Positions 23,041-34,984 of a stretch of 64,000 bases of DNA are shown here, in pieces. Position 1 is the first letter of the stretch; every line of letters begins with the position of its first letter. The translations under genes and the position numbers were made by a program. The stretch lies in contig CM049311.1 in NCBI GenBank assembly GCA_026874595.1, forward strand, positions 6,545,676 to 6,609,675. Direction: 5' to 3'. Under the pieces are notes generated by a model. That model was not told where the DNA came from, ran no database searches, and saw nothing but the letters and a program-made list of their open reading frames with translations. Source of the DNA: Sipunculus nudus. Lineage: Eukaryota > Annelida > Sipuncula > Golfingiida > Sipunculidae.

Positions 23041-24810
23041 TATCTAAACCTAACTTAATTAATGAGTTACCAGTAATTATTGTGAAATTTGTGCGAAATG
23101 AATAACCATGTATTATTCTTGTAAACCTATTGATAATTCAGTAAAAGATCAACATGATTAGAGTAAATAACTAACGCATCTTCTCACGATAAATCGAATG
23201 GAAAACCTGATATGAACAATGCCCTAATATTCCATATATAGTAAATTTCCTAAGATTATTTTTTTAAACCCTCATGCATTGCATGCGGTGGAATTGTTAT
23301 GTATGATTGACGTAAATCTTCAGGGGAGAAGGCGTGGTCCTGTTGCTTACATCAAACACATTGCGAAACATAAGAACACAATGCTGCCTTTTAAGGTCCT
23401 GTCACGTTTATATCAATACTAGTAATCTGGACAATTAAAACGTGATCACGTTATTAGGAGTTCAGTACATGAATGTTTTATACATAATTGTGATGTAGGC
23501 TGTTTTGTAATCGTCATTGTGTCAACAAAAGAGGATTTCTAGAAAATTTTACAATTGTCCTTCAAAGTCAGTCTGCGTTATAGTTTCAGAACATTGGTCT
23601 CTATCACCAAGAGGTAATTTACAGGCTTATCACCCCGTCAGCCCAGTGTAGTTTACCTATATCCCCAAGGGGAGGCTGGTCCTCTCCGGAAACTCATGAG
23701 AGAGCTTTATCTATGTACACGCATACCCAAGCCCAAGCAGTTAATTACCTTTAACACCAACTCAAGTGAAGTATGAAATAGAACTGTGGTCACTGGTCTG
23801 GATGACCATTGTGTCATTGTGACAAACGCTGGCTCTGAAGCGCAGTCGAATCAATGCGACAAAGCCAGCATGCACCGCCTCATAACAACTTGTTTGACAA
23901 TCTGATGTATTATTGACAGCGTCTGTTCCTTTATTATCCCTTACTGTTTCGATGATATCAGGCCCATAAACGTTAATAGAGATGATGGTTTATACGAATT
24001 TTGTGGAATTATTATGGCTGAATCTGATTAATGAACAAGCACATTGTAAATGTTTTAAACAGATTTGTGGTTACCAGTCTGCATGAACATTATGTTGTTA
24101 TGACCAAAGCTATATAGTTCCATTGCTTAAAAGAACCACATATAAATATTCTATGTATGGTGTCAAAACTGGCCCATGCATACAGGCATTAATTATTGTA
24201 AGACGCGGTAATCACAGAGGATATATCGAATTGACACAAATAATAACCTAATGACTAATGACCTAATTTAAAATAAAGACAAATGCTGCTGTATTTAAAA
24301 TTTAAAGTATCTGGTCCAAAACCGAAAATGAATATCCCGCAAAACGTTCAAAATGAAGAAATCGCGAAATTCCAGCCTCGCGAATGTAAAACCAACCACA
24401 GTGTATTGAATGAACAGTAACCGTAACCGTTCACCTGCCAACACAACTCAATGAAGGACTCCACCTCTTTCTATTTACATTTTTAGAAAAATGTCTCATT
24501 TATATTGTCCATACGGAGTTATGCCAAACATCCGTTTACTAAAAGGAACGTAAACGTGCAGCCACAGTCTTTAAATGCTTCAGGGACTCCTTCACTACCA
24601 GCAATCAGTGGTATTTCAAGAAGTTAATGTCAGCCTTACGATCAGTTGTCTGCAATACGTTAACTTCAGTGGTGTTATTGGGTAAGGAAGACCCGGAAGA
24701 GCAGACGATCCGCCGATTTCCTGTCCATTTCGCGCCAGGTGCATGAAGACGTACGACGCAATTTTCCCACACGTGTTGGGTGTTATACTTTTCACATTCA
24801 TCAAAAATAT
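23041..24810. other. AT-rich DNA between duplication copies, no gene seen
   Basis: Short frames only (for example minus 24616-24804). No recognisable protein or RNA gene. Confidence 0.55.
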
Positions 24811-25757
24811 CTTGTTAAAACTTCTATAACACGTGTTTCATACTTGTGTAAATACTAGTAATTTAGGAGATCCAGGTTTTCGTTTCTTCTAGGAATTTGC
24901 CTTAGTCACGTCAGACCTAATTAATCTATGGCAACATTATCTTTCTTCATAAACCACACTCAGTTACAATAGAAACAGAGCCATAGAAACTCTCTTTTCA
25001 AAGTATATTCTAATTAATTTCAAATATTGTATATAAAAAGGTATGATACGTATAATATATTTTTTTGCTAAATATATTATTAATGCATATGATATTATAT
25101 AGTTTAATGTACTTTCATTATACGGGTAAATAATGTTGATAATAGAACCGGGGTTTACTAAGGATGATTACTACATGAGAATGAATATAATCATCTATAT
25201 TATGACAGACGTGTTGTTACAGTGACGTATCTTTAATATCAGTGTCTGTTTAATCAATGAGAATGGTCTTTCATTAAGCGGCAAGCTTTGCGGGGAAATT
25301 GATCCCACATTAAACGAAGTGTCAGTGACATTATAGATACAGGGCTGTTTAAGGTAGGTGTCTGCTAATTCATTACTTGCTGCTCATTTAGGGTAGACGC
25401 CATTCGCTCTGATGGCCATATATGTGCTTGTTCTGCTAAGTTGCAAATATGACACCCCATCTCTATATACACGCCTCTAAAAGCTAGGTTCTGTAATGAC
25501 ATAAACATGGGCTGGATGACAGGTAAATGTTTGGTAACTGTTTGTTAGATAATCTAACAGTATAATCTCTATAGGAAGTAAAGGGTAAAAAGAAATGATC
25601 TTGAAAGATTGTCCGGCCTGTCGTCGAAATACTACATATCCATTTACGAAGTGTGTGCTTGTGTGTAAGTGTGTGTGTGTGTAATGTACGATGCCGGCAC
25701 GGATGCGTTAATCGGAGCTCAGGAGTAGCCAATGCATGTCGTAAACACGCCTTCTCC
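24811..25757. repeat. Segmental duplication copy 2
   Basis: It matches 19540-19590 and then 22010-22910 collinearly. It lacks the 2.4-kb element and instead reads GATCCAGGTTTTCGTTTCTTCTAGG through the insertion point. It therefore preserves the pre-insertion site. Confidence 0.8.
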
Positions 25758-26159
25758 CTGTTTCTCCCGATTGGCCAATTGACTGTGCATGGAAAAGGTG
25801 TTGAATACTATATGTCTATGGAGCGTTGTCTCCAAAAAATGACATTTCATACTGTTGTGGCCTACCCTGAAGACTGGCCACATGAGGACAAACCTGAACA
25901 CCTAATTTCACACAACAGTCAGTCCAGAATCGTTGGTTGTAATTAAAAACGATCAGCTAATTTGTATATCACATAAAGAATTCAATAACAGATAGGTAGT
26001 CAATAACAGGATTAATTCGCATCAGGACATACCTGTTTATACCGTGAAAATTCATTGCAGGCATAATCTTAACTTAATATGTATTTGTATGAAATATTCA
26101 TTTATTTATATTAATTTAAAATTTACATTGATTTTATAGCTAGTTATAATACCTAATGC

Positions 26160-26328
26160 AAGACACTCTCCATGGCTGGTGGCTAGGCTTTACAGGTTGA
26201 GAAAAAGGAGAAAACTACCGGCCTTGGATGGGACACTAATACGCACTCTTATAACTGCACCTGGGATCTAACAAAGGTCCTTAGCGGAGAGGACCGAGCG
26301 TGTTACCACTCGACTGTCCAGGCCCCTA
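26160..26328 (-). mobile_element. tRNA-derived SINE, minus strand
   Basis: The minus strand from 26328 reads GGGGCCTGGACAGTCGAGTGGTAACACG (A-box like GTCGAGTGGTAAC). A diverged B box (TTAGATCCCAG, 26261-26272) follows about 45 bases later, then a tRNA-unrelated body. It has no intact acceptor arm and no CCA-type end, so it is a SINE and not a functional tRNA gene. Confidence 0.6.
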
Positions 26329-26365
26329 TGTAAAATATAGTCTGAAATATTATTAAAATCAATAC

Positions 26366-27320
26366 TATTACGGAACCTAATATTAACAGATCACGTATGC
26401 GTGATGAACATAAATTTTGTAATGGAGAAAAAATCTGTAACACTAGGCAGCGTGAAATGTCTAGGGGAATGAATAAAGAAGTCAGTGGTTTTTATTTTGT
26501 TAACAAATAACCATAATTTATTCTTAAAACAACCCTAACATTACAATACACTTAATCAATAAAATTACAAAGTATAAAGCATAACAGCAGTATAACAGCT
26601 AATCAATACAATCACACAGTAAAAAAACAAAAAAAAAACAAAGTGCACAGTACCTGGATACCACCACTGTCACAGCGACAAGTCCTTTAAAATGTGTAAG
26701 CCGGACGAACAGTTCACACAAATTCTCTCGGAGGATAACAGTCCAATGTAAAGCTCTTGTAACAATCCCGAAAGTAAACTGAAGACCAAACAAGATTCGT
26801 CACTAATCCAGAAGAAAATCTGAAGAAATTCTATAATAGCCGCACTTATCGGAATATGTCCCATACACGCTTCTGTGTCCGGTTGAATATTCACTCACCT
26901 CTCTCTCTCGGCTTTAAAACACCGCCTTTTTATATAACTTTTCACCTCAAGCCGAGAATTTTCTATTTCTCGGACAATCTAAAGAATCTAACATTACACA
27001 CAGTACACACGCGTTACAGGAACCATCTAGAAAAACGAATGCCGTGTCTCTACACATCAGGGTTCACACATCAGCCTGCCCGACTCGGCCAGGCGAGAAA
27101 GCCCCAAGTTAGCATGACAACGAGAGTTCAACCAGTACGGATTAAACTGAGAGTGCAACACACGGCCAGGCGAGGCCGCTGCAACATGGCACTGACCATA
27201 GATTGGTGTTTGCGTGTAAAATGAGACGGAATAATGATCAGGGCGGATTAAGGCTGCATCGGTCCCCGTAATTCCCATGTTAGCCGTCCGATCGAACCGG
27301 ATGCGATGCAAGTAAACAAG
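26366..27320 (-). mobile_element. LTR copy A (gypsy-type), minus strand
   Basis: It shares TTACGGAACCT..AACAGATCACGTATGCGTGATGA with 63352, and the runs CTAGGCAGCG, CAGTACCTGGATACC and TCGGCCAGGCGA with the other copies. On the minus strand a promoter-like TATATAAAAAGGCGG maps to about 26920-26935, and AATAAA (plus TTTATT, 26517-26522) lies downstream of it, as in an LTR. No gag or pol frame is adjacent, so it is solo or degraded. The left end is clear. The right end (about 27320) is uncertain. Confidence 0.65.
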
Positions 27321-27360
27321 AGATGTTATTGAACTGAACTTTAATTATACTGAATATGTT

Positions 27361-27577
27361 CCAGGTCCTTATCTCTATTACATCGTTCGTCAATTACTTT
27401 TTATCCTGGCTAAGAAATAAACCAAGTTGATGAATTTACTTTTTAGTTTTATAATTAATGTTTAATTTATATAAGAAAAGAAACATGGTATATTAGCCAA
27501 AATTCCGGGATATTATCATTAAGCTTGGAAAAGTGACACACCGCAACATTTACAAGTTTTATTTTTCGTTTTCAGAT

Positions 27578-27642
<65 letters not shown>

Positions 27643-27830
27643 CAGCTCACTTCATTGTCTTGATCCTCCACCGGTTATTTTGTGACAGAGTTATGAAGCA
27701 TTGATCTCGGGCGTGGTCACCAGGTGGTAATATGAGATTGTGTATCTAAATTCAGAGCAGACATACAAGAAAATACCATAACCCTAAAACCAGAAATATC
27801 CAAAAGCTAAGGTCCAACGAAGAAAAAGCT
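27361..27830. repeat. Host-unit copy 1, interrupted by a (TA)n tract
   Basis: CCAGGTCCTTATCTCTATTACATC and AAGAAACATGGTATATTAGCC, then GAAGCATTGATCTCGGGCGTGGTCACCAGG and AATTCAGAGCAGACATACAAG, match 33451-34170 in the same order. The first half also matches 29462-29815. Confidence 0.75.
27581..27638. repeat. (TA)n microsatellite
   Basis: 58 bases of TA within host-unit copy 1. Confidence 0.97.
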
Positions 27831-29455
27831 TTAACTTACATAACCATTTAATTTATTATACGTAAGGAAAACAAATGAACCAATTGATTATTGAGATAAG
27901 GAGACTATACGGCAAAAGTTCCTAGGTTGTACCCTCCAGCTGCTTTAAATAAAATCTGGGGAACTCTGGACACAGCCTCTGTGATTCGATATAAAGGCTT
28001 TATTCTCTCTAATGTCTACAGACTCTGTTTAAACATACTTTCTGTTTCTCTTTTATGTTACCTAATCTTTTGCTCAGGGATCACCCGCCACGTACATATT
28101 CTGAAAGCTAAAATTATTTTCTAAAATTTAGGATATGAAAACTTATGGATTTTCCCCAAAACTGGTTATATTTGAAGATTTAAATCCTAATTTTGAGATG
28201 TAGCATATTAAAACTTCGGGGGGGGGGGGGAGGGTGACCAATAATTTATTTTGATGTGTTGAGATATTCTGCAGCTGTCACAGGCATACTGGAAATAAAT
28301 TTTCTTTTAGTATATCATCGTAAATTATCAAAATACATTCAAATTTACATAACGTTAACCCGTGTCAGAAATTTAATCTTTCAAAATATGTTCACGTAAA
28401 GGGGTCCCACAAATACGTTGCAAAATATTAAGGAAACCTAAAGTAATGCTTGCACATGTTTATATGACAGATTTTGATTTATGCATGGATAGTTTCTAGT
28501 CCGTCCATATAAAACCTAACATCAAGAAGGCTGAGTAAAAACACATCACTTTTTCACGGTTACCTATATTCCTAATATAAAATGAAGGTTCTGAATGTGT
28601 TCTTGAAGAAAAGATTTATATGAACTTTATATATTAAAACATTCTTATGAACAGATATACATATTTGAATGACGGGAGGGTATTTATATGACTGAAACTG
28701 CATGTTCTCACTGGGTCACTGGAGCTAAACAGTGTAAACCTATCAATTTTTGACTGCGATCGTGTCAGACGTGACCGTTAACTGCGACGGCCAAGCCACC
28801 GACCAGCAGCTGACAATCCAGAATCTTTCCTCTGGCTATCGGAGTGTAAACATCATATTTTTTATGATGATAGGCTTCAATGGCCTAGCTTAAATATATG
28901 ATAACATTCCAATAAATTAACGTTTTATTTCTTGTCTGTTACCATGCGAACTAAATCGCACTATTGGGTGAGATATCTCAAAAACTGTAGCGAAAACGGG
29001 ATGTTTATAACCAAGGTCCGGAGTGTATGGAGTCAATAAAGATGAAGAAAGGCTATAGCAATAATTTGTCACTACGAAAAAGTGTGGTTTTAAAAGCCTG
29101 TAAGGTTGTTAATTAATATAGTGTGATAACCAGGAAAGATTAATTTGGAATTAGAAACGTTGATACAAGTGTAGATACGCCTGTTGAATTTATATTACTT
29201 ATGTTTAAGTACATGTACTGTATAATATATAAATACTATTACAAATATCAATATATATTATACATATATAATACGATATATAAATATATAATTTTTACAA
29301 CCTGCCACCTCAGTTTTTCTTTCCAGCAGTTAATAATATAAATTTACTTCTTGAATATTTGTATTCAATAATTAGACGGGGCGTAAAGGATTTTAATATT
29401 TGAATTAATATTCATAAACATGTCTGAACTCTTATTGTATTCCACAATATGTGAT
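27831..29455. other. AT-rich DNA, no gene seen
   Basis: A 13-base G run lies at 28218-28230. No ORF or transposon feature is recognised. Confidence 0.55.
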
Positions 29456-29461
29456 GCGTTC

Positions 29462-29815
29462 CAGGTCCGTATCTTTGATACATCTTTCGTCAATCACCTC
29501 ATGGCTGAGTAATTAACCAAGTCGTCGTAGAATATTATTTTAAGATAATGTTCCATGTATATTTGAAAAGAAACATGATACATTAGCCAACAATTCGGGA
29601 TTGTATCATATGTTTGGAAAAGTGGCTCACTGTTGAATTGTGATTATATTAACTCAACCTAAACAAGTTTTTTTTTCTTCAAGTTTTCAAATATTTTGAA
29701 TTTTCCAGTTTGTAAAATGAAATGAGTGCAAACAAAAGAAATCTGATAATACTGTCTTTTATATATATAGTGAAAGTCACAATAGACAATCTCGTTTGGC
29801 TCGTTTATCATGATA
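29462..29815. repeat. Host-unit copy 2 (partial)
   Basis: CCAGGTCCGTATCTTTGATACATC, AAGAAACATGATACATTAGCC and GGAAAAGTGGCTCACTG align to 27361 and 33451. It then runs into the 73-base direct repeat at 29741-29816. Confidence 0.7.
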
Positions 29816-30352
29816 TCAGTCCTAACATTACAATACACTAAATCAATACAATTACACAGTATAACAAATAAAGTGTACAGTACCTGGATACCTTCAATGT
29901 CACAGCGACAGCAAGTCCTTTGAAACGTGTAATCCAGATGAACAGTTCACATAAATCTCCTTAGAGAATAATAGTCCAATTCAATCACAAAAGCAATCTG
30001 TTGTGATCCAAAAGTGAAGTTCTTGTAAGCAAACTGGAGACAGGCCGCACTAAAACTTCATAGAATTCGTAGAATACCTACGGTGGCTGATTTAGGACAC
30101 AGAAAAAAATATTTATCTCGAAATCTCGAGATTTTTCTTCAGCAAAATGCTCTGCTTTTGTCTTAAAGTCGCTATTCACCTGCCTTATTTATAGAATCTT
30201 TGTATTACCGGCTAACTCTGTATATACATATTAAAGAAGTGAAGGTAATCATAAACACAATCTAGGTAAACATAATCTGATAATACTGTCTTTTATATAT
30301 ATAGTGAAAGTCACAATAGACACACTCGTTTGGCTCTTTTATGATGATATTA
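29741..30352. repeat. 73-bp direct repeats flanking an LTR fragment
   Basis: TCTGATAATACTGTCTTTTATATATATAG..CACAATAGACA..CTCGTTTGGCTC..TTTAT at 29741-29816 recurs at 30277-30352. The LTR fragment lies exactly between. The copies are nearly identical, far too long for a target-site duplication. Confidence 0.85.
29817..30280 (-). mobile_element. LTR fragment copy B, minus strand
   Basis: From CCTAACATTACAATACACTAAATC to TAGGTAAACATAAT it matches 31856-32320. It includes the CTACGGTGG..CTCGAAATCTCGAGATTT segment (from 30078). Both ends of the LTR are missing. Confidence 0.75.
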
Positions 30353-31390
30353 AAGGGACCTATTCCGTTATCTGGCGTTTTATTAACTAAGGATGATCCC
30401 TTGAACCTTTTATAAAAAATAGCCTAGAAAACGCAGGTGTCAAGTACATATAGGCTGGGCGTTTGTTTATATCCACTTGTTTATAAAAAATAATCTAAGC
30501 ACAGTCAGTAACGACATCTGGCGGATAGTCAGACGAACCAGACTTTTGCTTTTTGCAACAAGTGCTCTTTCATGTTCCACCACTTATGCAACCATCTGAC
30601 TCCAATTACACGTGTTTATTTTTTGTCAACGTGGGAGCATGAATCGTGTTTATCACTAACAACTTGAAGATAAGGAGAAATAAACATTCGTAACAGAGGC
30701 GTTCTAAGAAACTTCCACAGCAGAAATCACCTTCAGCTCATTAATATGTAGATAGAAATAAGCCAAAACCACATAAATTCTACAAATAAGGCTCATGAAT
30801 AGCTCGCTTTAAGATAAAGCAGTTCAAATCCGAATAGGCATGGCATTATTGAAAGGACAGTGACCAGGTATCTGTCTGCCTACAGTTGATACGGTCAAGG
30901 CTTATGTATATGTTGATATCTTTAAGGACATGTTTAGTTGATATGTGATGGATACTGGGCTGATGCTTATCACGCAGTTAGACAAAACTATGTGTGAAAT
31001 GTTGGTGACGCTTATCAGAATCCAGTTAATCAACGGTTCCTTATCGCTTTAATATTCCTATATTTCACCATCACATGCTTTCCCTATCTCCATGTTTCCT
31101 TGTTTAAATCAAGATATACTTACTAAAATGACATTCAATAATTTCCCAGAATACGGTCAGGAATAAATGTGACGACTGGGTCTACACGGGGTCTACTTCC
31201 AATCTAAGTAAAAAGTTCAAGATTAAAATTCAACACTGACATTTCAGATTTACAAGAACCACAGGATGTTACTCAATACATGGTTTCAGCGAAATCCGAC
31301 AACCTTTTGCAACACAATACTACATCTCACCGGTATAGTAATTATTGGGTATACAGGAGGCAACAGGTGACGAAATTTTATTATGAACAG
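30353..31390. other. No gene seen
   Basis: Mixed AT-rich sequence. No ORF, SINE head or tandem repeat is recognised. Confidence 0.5.
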
Positions 31391-31394
31391 TCAT

Positions 31395-31535
31395 GTAAGG
31401 TCAGCAGTCTCCGATTAGAGGATCAACCGACCTTGGGGCCCACCGTGAAAAATCTTCCCGCTCCTCGGCTGAGAGACAAACACGATCACCCGGCTTTGAG
31501 ACCTTGCTCTACCACTGGACCATAGACCTGTAAGG
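31395..31535 (-). mobile_element. Degenerate tRNA-derived SINE head, minus strand
   Basis: The minus strand from about 31530 reads GGTCTATGGTCCAGTGGTAGAGCAAGGTCTCAAAGCCGG, with a clear A box (GGTCCAGTGGTAG). A B box is not preserved. The body continues with CTCAGCCGAGGAGCGGG. A different family from the SINEs at 26160, 34690 and 43805. Confidence 0.45.
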
Positions 31536-32116
31536 TAAAGTATCCTACTCGACCAACAGTTCAGTCTCAAAATGTTTGAGAGAACGTACCGGTTGTCATA
31601 AAGTGCATGGTGCTTTTACCGATTACAGGTGTAAGTAAACAAGAGATGCACCGGTGTTATTAAAGTGGTCTGTGTTAAGGAACCCAACAACAACAGATCA
31701 CGTAGTGGTGAAGAGCATAAATTTTGTGATGGAGGTAAAAAAAAAATCAGATTCTGCAACACTAGGCAGCGTGAAATGTCTTGGGGAATGAATAAAGAAG
31801 TCAGTTGTTTTTTTTTTTGTTAACAAATAATTATAATGTATTCTTAAAACAATTTTAACATTACAATACACTAAATCAATACAATTACACAGTATAACAA
31901 ATGAAGTGTACAGTACCTGGATACCTTCACTGTCACAGCGACAACAAGTCCTTTAAAACGTGTAATCCAGATGAACAGTTCACATAAATCTCCTCAGAGA
32001 ATAATAGTCTAATTCAATCACAAAAGCAATCTGTTGTGATCCAAAAGTGAAGTTCTTGTAAGCAAACTGGAGACAGGCCGCACTAAAACTTCATAGAATT
32101 CGTAGAATCCCTACCC

Positions 32117-33014
32117 CTACGGTGGCTGTTTTAGGACACAGAAAAAAATATTTATCTCGAAATCTCGAGATTTTTCTTCAGCAAAATGCTCTGCTTTTGT
32201 CTTAAAGTCGCTATTCACCTGCCTTATTTATAGAATCTTTGTATTATCGGCTAACTCTGCATATATATATTTAAGAAGTGAAGGTAATCATAAACACAAT
32301 CTAGGTAAACATAATTTATTAAACCTTTCATAAAAATGAGCCAAGCCCATGGATAAAGGCGGTGTCTTTGTCTATATCCACGTGTTTCTATAACATGGGT
32401 CGGGGTGGGGTGCAAAAAGTGCCACCGATCGTAATAGAAAGATGTCCGGCAGAAATATCTGGCTTCAATTCAGAGAGTACAGAGTTCTGTATATGACAAA
32501 TACTGCATTGCTTCACATGCTCTAACGAACATCAACTAGGGATCTTTCAATAACTCGGTTACATGTTTATATCTGTATGTTAACACTTGCTCAAGTACCT
32601 TGTGTACAAGTAGCCTGTAGATAAAATGTTTATACGTCAAAGTGCCGTTATAAGACCCATTCCCAGCTAGGGTTACCTTTATTATACTTATTTGTTTGCT
32701 TCCTTAATTTTTTTCCTTTTGCTCTCTAATTTTTTTTTTGCTTCCAAAATTTGTTTGTTTCTTCCTAAATGTTTTTTTGCTTCCTAAATGTTTTTTTTGC
32801 TTCCAACATTTTTTTGCTTTCTAATTTTTTTTTGCTTCCTAAATTTTTTTTCTTCCTAAATTTTTTTTTTTTGCTTCCAAAAATTTTTCGCGAGATTTTT
32901 TTTTTTTGCTTCCTAAAAATTTTTTTTGCGAAATTCTATGTCGAGATCTCGAGATGTTATCTCGAGATTTAGAGATAAATATTTTTTTTCTGTGTCCTTA
33001 ATCATCCACCGTAG
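32117..33014. mobile_element. Foldback/MITE-like insertion with ~55-bp terminal inverted repeats
   Basis: The left end CTACGGTGGCTGTTTTAGGACACAG.. (32117) is mirrored by ..CTGTGTCCTTAATCATCCACCGTAG (to 33014). Both arms continue into A-rich ATTTATCTC and CTCGAGAT palindromes. AATCCCT flanks both sides (32106-32112, 33015-33021) and could be a target duplication, although four extra bases sit on the left. About 900 bases, non-coding. Alternatively, an inverted duplication within the LTR produced it. Copy B shares its left end. Confidence 0.5.
32690..32930. repeat. T-rich degenerate tandem repeat (TTTTTTTGCTTCCTAAAT)
   Basis: Eight or more imperfect units of GCTTCCTAAATTTTTTTTT of about 18-20 bases, within the foldback element. 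It produces a meaningless Phe/Leu-rich ORF. Confidence 0.85.
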
Positions 33015-33450
33015 AATCCCTGACATTACTGCGATTATCTGATAGGTCCAAAACTGGCTCACACTCTTCTGTGTCCGCTGGAATATTTCTCTCTCCTCCC
33101 GGCTCTAAAACACAGCCCCTATTTATAACTTTTCATCCGAAAATTCTAGAAAATTATATTTCACGAACAATCTAAAGAACCTTACAATACATAATACACA
33201 CGCCCAAAGAACATTACCAGACACGCGCTCACAGAGCGCGATCAGCCAAGAAAGTTCCAGATCAGCATTAGCGCTTTGTTTCTACACATCAGACCCCACA
33301 CGTGGGCCGGGCCAACTCGGCCAGGCGATGCTGCTTTAGCAACGAGCTATGCATGCCACAGGAAGCGAATGTCAACAACACATGGAACACCCCTGCGCAC
33401 AATAAAACAGACATCTGTAACAACTGTAATTGTATTGGTTTTGTTTCAGG

Positions 33451-34170
33451 TCCTTATCTCTATGACATCTTGCGTCAATTACCTTGCTGAGTTATTAACA
33501 AAGTCTGTGAATATTATTTTTTAGCTTAATCAGTTTATGTTTAATTTATTATAAAAGAAAAGAAACATGGTACATTAGCCAAAAAAATCCTGGATATTAT
33601 CATTGAAGTGGAAAAAGTGGCTCGCTGAGGTATAGTAAGTATATTAATTCAAACTTTACATGCTTTTTCTAGTTTTCAAATTTAAGAAAATTGATATAAT
33701 TGAATCTACAGTTTGTAAAAGGAAACAAGCGCAAGTAAAAAGATCTGGTAATACTTTATTTTACTTCATATTGACTCACTAAATGGCTCGTTCTTACTGT
33801 TTACTCTGAATAACTGAATAAAAAAATTCCCATATTTTACGAATTTTCAAGTGAAAAAAAGGATAATTCAGTTAATTCATACATTAACACAAGACCGAAC
33901 ACTGTTCTAGGTTAAACATGTAATCAACCTTACCCTGAGAGAAGCTGAACATTTAAGGTATCCTAGGCGGTTCTAGTATGGGATGCTACCTTGATCCTAA
34001 ACTGATTGTTTTTTAACAAAAGCCGATTGTCTTGAGACAGAGGTATGAAGCATTGATCACGGGCGTGGTCACCAGGGGCTAATATGAGATTGTGTATCCG
34101 AATTCAGAGCAGACATACAAGGATTTACCATAATCTTTAAACCAGAAGTATAGAAAAACTACGACGTGTA
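33451..34170. repeat. Host-unit copy 3
   Basis: CAGGTCCTTATCTCTATGACATC, AAACATGGTACATTAGCC, GGAAAAAGTGGCTCGCTG, GAAGCATTGATCACGGGCGTGGTCACCAGG and ATTCAGAGCAGACATACAAGG align collinearly with 27361-27830. It directly follows LTR copy C/D, as copy 1 follows LTR A. Confidence 0.75.
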
Positions 34171-34689
34171 AAAGGTGCGCTACTGGACCATTAATTCGGT
34201 ATCGAAATGTTTTAAAGAGCTTACACGTCATAAAGTGCATGGCTATTTTATTATACTGTAAGTGTGGTTGTTGGTTGGATATCGACATTGAAAAGGTAAT
34301 GCATAATACCACGCTAGCCCTCGAACCCATAAAGCCTTCTTTCAAAAACAAATTAACCTCAACTTAAGGCAACAAAACCGATTTTTAAAACGTATTTATA
34401 GTAAATTGAGATTTTTTTTGGCGGAGGTACCGACCTCCATTTTTTTAATGCTTCATACACTACCTTACACTATAAATTTTTCATTTTCTAGGCTCCCTTT
34501 CAGGCTGTGCTAGTCTGGCGCCTTCCTGTCAGGTGCGCAGGAAACCCCCGCGCTATCTCAGGTGTGCACCTAAGCCAGCAAGCAGCTGGTTTAAACACAC
34601 TGGATAGCGATCAGATCTTCCCGAAGAGACTGTCCGTACTCAGACAATCGTCTTCGGTCCCCGATCGACGTATCCACCCACGGCCAAGG

Positions 34690-34866
34690 TAAGGCTTTGG
34701 CGAGCCCGATATCAGAAAGCCGAGCTCCCAGACATCTTCCCAATTATTTTAAGACCCTCGGTGAAGGTCGGCATGGGAAGACACCTGCCAAAGTCAGGTT
34801 CGAACCCACGCCTCCCTGTGCACCGGCTAAGTAGTCAGAAACACTAACCACTTGACAACCGGGAGT
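34690..34866 (-). mobile_element. tRNA-derived SINE, minus strand, with perfect B box
   Basis: The minus strand from 34866 reads CTCCCGGTTGTCAAGTGGTTAGTGTT (A-box like GTCAAGTGGTTAG). GTGGGTTCGAACCTGAC follows, where GGTTCGAACCT (34796-34806) is a perfect RNA polymerase III B box. The sequence then leaves tRNA similarity (TTGGCAGGTGTCTTCCC..). The spacing fits a tRNA head, but the arms do not pair fully. Confidence 0.75.
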
Positions 34867-34984
34867 GGTAAATTTAGTTATGACTACTTGACATTTTAAA
34901 GGTTATCGAAATAACTGTTTTTGACAAAATACTGACCCTGTTTTGAAAGTTGTGTATACCTAATATATTAGATATGAATAATAA

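Larger units (their letters stand above)
31671..33422 (-). mobile_element. LTR copy C/D, minus strand, interrupted by a foldback element
   Basis: The left part (31671-32116) starts AAGGAACCCAACAACAACAGATCACG and matches copies A and E. The right part (33015-33422) resumes the LTR with CTTCTGTGTCCGCTGGAAT, a minus-strand TATAAATAGGGGC box (about 33116-33128), TCGGCCAGGCGATGCTGCTTTAGCAACGAGC and the terminal ATCTGTAACA. No retroviral-type coding region remains. Confidence 0.6.

Noticed and set aside
32769-32972. Phe/Leu-rich ORF resembling a membrane protein
   Set aside because: It is a poly-T degenerate tandem repeat and has no other gene feature.
34796-34866. Functional tRNA gene
   Set aside because: A and B boxes are present, but the acceptor and anticodon arms do not pair and the sequence continues into a SINE body.
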